Part shown: in pieces, positions 14,412 through 64,000 of the stretch
Position numbering within the stretch: position 1 is the first letter of the stretch
Layout of the letters: each line of letters begins with the position of its first letter
Assembly (NCBI GenBank): GCA_963693365.1
Contig: CAVNZM010000006.1
Coordinates: 9,114,001 to 9,178,000 of the forward strand
DNA: 64,000 bases
Direction: 5' to 3'
Source: Amoebidium appalachense
Lineage: Eukaryota; Ichthyosporea
Translations under genes and position numbers: made by a program
Notes under the pieces: model-generated
Told to the model about the DNA's origin: nothing
The model's database searches: none
What the model saw: only the letters and a program-made list of their open reading frames with translations

Positions 14412-16232
14412 TACTGTATGGGGTAACTGACCCTGATATCGTAGATTATTAAACTGCAGCGGCTAACACTAAACGGTGCTCGGAGCAGATAGATCTAAAC
14501 GAAATCATTCCGAAATCATTCCGGTCACAGTGTCACACACACACACTTTGGCTCAATGACACCGTGACACACCCAACAGCGCACTGTGTCACGGTGCTAC
14601 CCACCGCGACTGCACGCACGCAGCTACTGTACACACAGGGTCACACACGCACCTACGGTATGCCTCAGACACACGTTGCATACATACAATCACACGACAC
14701 ACACTGTACGCACACCACGCGCCCACAAACGCACACTATGCACACCCACACACACATGCATGCACATGCGCGTGCACACACACCCACACACACACACACA
14801 GACACACCCACCCACACACACCCACACACACACACACACACTGTTGAACACACACACACACAGTAGCCACACAGTCAGTGGCGGCACCGTGGTACACCAT
14901 CACGCGTACGCTAGGCGTGTTCGCACCGAAGGGCGTCGACATTTCCAGAAACTTTCAACTCACACGCATTGTGTATTCGCCGAGGCTCAGACCTCAACCA
15001 ATAACAACACACGTGTGCACAAGTTGTCAGTAATAACAGGGCTCGGGTGTGCTCTAAGTCACACACCGTAGTTTTGTTACAGTAGCACACCCGGTCCTTG
15101 CGGGATCGGCATTGTGCGTTGGAGTATGGCTGGTCTACGTATATACATGTTCAAGGATCACTGATGTTATTTTCGTGATTACTACCTTTTTCTGACTTTG
15201 CTGTATGGCGCACCAAAGTAAGCGGCCATAACTTGGAACATGCCCTCTGCGATGACTGTATGAATACAGGTATAACGCTAAGTTGTGAGATGCGGCGCTT
15301 CAAGACTCGAAGGTGGCACCATGATGCATTACTAAAATTTTGTCCATCACTGATATTATAAAATGATAAAACAAACAAAAAAGTAGGAATACCGTGGGAG
15401 TCACTTGTTCCGGCTCTCGCAGGTGATCATGCTCAGCACGCCTCGCCTAGGCCTCCCCCCCCCCCCCCCCCAAAAAAAAAAAAAAAACAAACAAAAAAAA
15501 CAAACAAAAAAAAACACGTACCACCCCCTCCTATTTACCTAACACACACACACACACACCGTCACACACGCACGCACGCACACACACATACACACACACA
15601 CCGTCACACACACACACATACCCACACACACGTACACAAGCACATTCCCACGCCTTGCAAACAAGCGCACCCTGACTCCACACAATGGGACGTCACACGC
15701 ACACGGTGAGATGCGCATGATACACGCACCGCTGTAACATATCGTCTACACATGCGCAATACTAAGTAGGTCGCACTCACACGCACAAAGACCCGCATAC
15801 CACACCGGGCGGAACCCAAATCATTGAAGAACAACTGCACACAGTTGCAGCAAAAGCAGAAAAGGGAGCCGGTGAGGATTGTCACCCTCAGCTGGAGACC
15901 ATGACGTCATGATGTGTCTGCTTTTTCAGACTCAGTACTCTGATTGGCCAACTGCGCAACACCAAGCTTCAGCCAGCGGCAGAGTCCGAAAGAGCAACAA
16001 CTATGCTACAAAAATGAAATTATCTAGCATAGTGTCAAGGCAGCGCAACTGAAGTCGACATGTAGTGAGTGGATTGAGGTGGTTGCTCCGCAGTATGAGC
16101 GTGCATGGTACAGGTGTCTATGCTAGGTCTCATAAGAAATCAAAAGAAGAAAGCACTACAGTAAATAGCAATCAAGCCGAAGGTCTTTGGGACCACTCTG
16201 GACACGATACTGGGTCATAGGACAACGACAAA
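12526..16232. other. 3.7-kb intergenic region, no gene seen
   Basis: This contains AT-rich 3' flank of the OTU gene, a poly-C/poly-A/poly-C/poly-G cluster (13063-13245), unique sequence about 13250-14220, then CA-rich arrays (14230-14410, 14530-14870, 15540-15640) and a poly-C/poly-A tract at about 15454-15515. Open frames here are short and lack recognisable motifs. Confidence 0.5.
13063..13245. repeat. poly-C/poly-A/poly-C plus (G5-6C)n/poly-G cluster
   Basis: About 38 C are followed by about 20 A, a second C run, a short unique spacer, then repeated GGGGGC units running into about 37 G. The C and G runs are complementary, so the block can fold on itself. The G-rich half is a strong quadruplex candidate. 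Confidence 0.9.
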
Positions 16233-31244
<15,012 letters not shown>

Positions 31245-31796
31245 ATGACGCTGGATAGGTCTGTGCTGGGCCTAATACTCACTGTTTTTCGAATGATGTG
31301 TGTGCACATGTGTGCGATCATTTATTGCCCAATAGGATGTAAAGTCGAATGAAACCTTTGCTTTAGCATTATTTATTTAGTGTCGAAACTTCAGGGAGAT
31401 ATGCTGCCTGGGTTGTGGCGTTGGGGTGGGGTAGGGTGGGTATACGTAGTAGTTTCATGGTGGTGGTGGTGGTGGTGGTGCGTGCGTGTCTCTCCGAGTG
31501 TGTATGTGTGTGTGTGTGTGTGTGCGTGCGTGTGTGTGTGGAGAGAGGGGGGGGGGGGGGGGGGGGGTTAAGAATGTGGTCGAGGGGTGGTGGGTTTTTC
31601 CCCTTCGTTCTATTAGTAGCACACAAGCTAAGGCTCATGGTGTTCTACACATGGCTACGCCGTAGCTACTATAGTTGTAGGAAGTTTCACGTTTGCCACC
31701 TCACCGCCTGCAATACCCAATTTTCGCGTGAAGGCATAGGGCCAAGCCCCGAAGCTTGTGGGTGGTGGTGGTGGTGGTGGTGGTGGTTGGGAGGGG

Positions 31797-31841
<45 letters not shown>

Positions 31842-32341
31842 TTCAGGCCGTGGTGCAAATACCGGTCTTACTTTTGGGGATTGTTCATAATAATGACATG
31901 ATTTTTATCTAAGTTCAAATACTCTGCAAGGCAGAGTTGTGTAATATACGGATGCTTACAAATTACAATGTATCATGCACGAAGGCCGCAGATTATATAT
32001 AGATTGTTCAGAGTATTATACTTTAGTATACCTATCTATATACATATTCAATTAAAAAAAACACTTGGACATTCGTGGTATATAACATCAACTACAAAGG
32101 GAGGACCTGGTGTCCCTGTTGCTTTGAAATATTTGGAGTGGCCAGGATGCTACACACCGATCTTTTCTACATTCAATATATAAAAAATCCCACCAATGGC
32201 ATGCCCAAAGTCCAAATAGGGTGTGGCAGTGTTGGGCTGTACAGGCTTTGTCTTTGATTCTAACGTAAGTCTATTCACAGATTGTTCCAAATTGTTCATT
32301 GCTCACCATACTCGTTTACCAGCATTTGCATTCGCACATCA

Positions 32342-32372
<31 letters not shown>

Positions 32373-32502
32373 AGCGTCCAGCTTCATCAATCTCTCTATA
32401 TTACACCGATATGCCTAAAGCAACATTCAGATCAGTATATAACAACCATACAACGATAACCCCCTTCCTCTCTGCCTCCCGCATACACGTGCATATTTTC
32501 CC
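31245..32502. other. convergent intergenic spacer
   Basis: This 1.26-kb spacer lies between the stop of the exchanger and the stop of the minus-strand giant gene. It holds (GTG)n at about 31459-31480, (GT)n, two poly-G runs (about 31547-31567, 31799-31840), a (GTG)n block at about 31760 and AT-rich sequence from 31860 to 32200. No exon or polyadenylation signal could be assigned with confidence. Confidence 0.5.

Positions 32503-64000
<31,498 letters not shown>

Overview
This window is nuclear DNA of a eukaryote, probably a protist-sized genome. The genes are split into many short exons by GT-AG introns, and introns and intergenic DNA are packed with homopolymer C/G runs, (CA/GT)n and (GA/CT)n microsatellites, minisatellites and palindromic mobile-element remnants. 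There is no prokaryotic signature: no operons and no Shine-Dalgarno-spaced ORFs. Most long open frames are artefacts of simple repeats. I cannot name the lineage. The gene set (NHE8-type exchanger, arrestin fold, OTU protease, giant bridge-like lipid-transfer protein) is broadly eukaryotic.

Layout. 1-800: simple repeats, possibly the tail of the first gene. 801-4161 (minus): arrestin-fold protein, three exons found with its ATG at 4161; the 3' part is not resolved. 5188-6669 (minus): a Ser/Gln-rich protein of unknown function. 6670-7295: divergent intergenic region holding a foldback (MITE-like) element. 7296-7649 (plus): first exon of a small, probably secreted protein. 8853-12525 (plus): three-exon OTU protease fused to a CXC-type cysteine cluster, a Myb/SANT-like segment, a coiled coil and a C-terminal zinc ribbon. 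12526-16232: no gene seen. 16233-31244 (plus): complete 23-exon Na+/H+ exchanger (805 codons plus stop, all splice phases agree) with an unusual signal peptide, ectodomain and Thr-rich stalk before the exchanger fold. 31245-32502: tail-to-tail spacer. 32503 to beyond 64000 (minus): the C-terminal 2,516 residues, in 54 phase-consistent exons, of a giant protein best read as a BLTP1/Csf1/KIAA1109-like bridge lipid-transfer protein.

The genes show no operon-like functional link. Exchanger, arrestin and lipid-transfer protein all act at endomembranes, but each is an independent transcription unit.

The most interesting signal is the relation between repeats and splice sites. Sense-strand poly-C runs sit within a few bases of many 5' splice sites in every gene. 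Several donors are the first GT of a long (GT)n array. Two minisatellites and one tandem duplication copy, or directly abut, a splice site. Introns also hold three MITE-like elements, one with 3-bp TAA target duplications and one bounded by TTAA.
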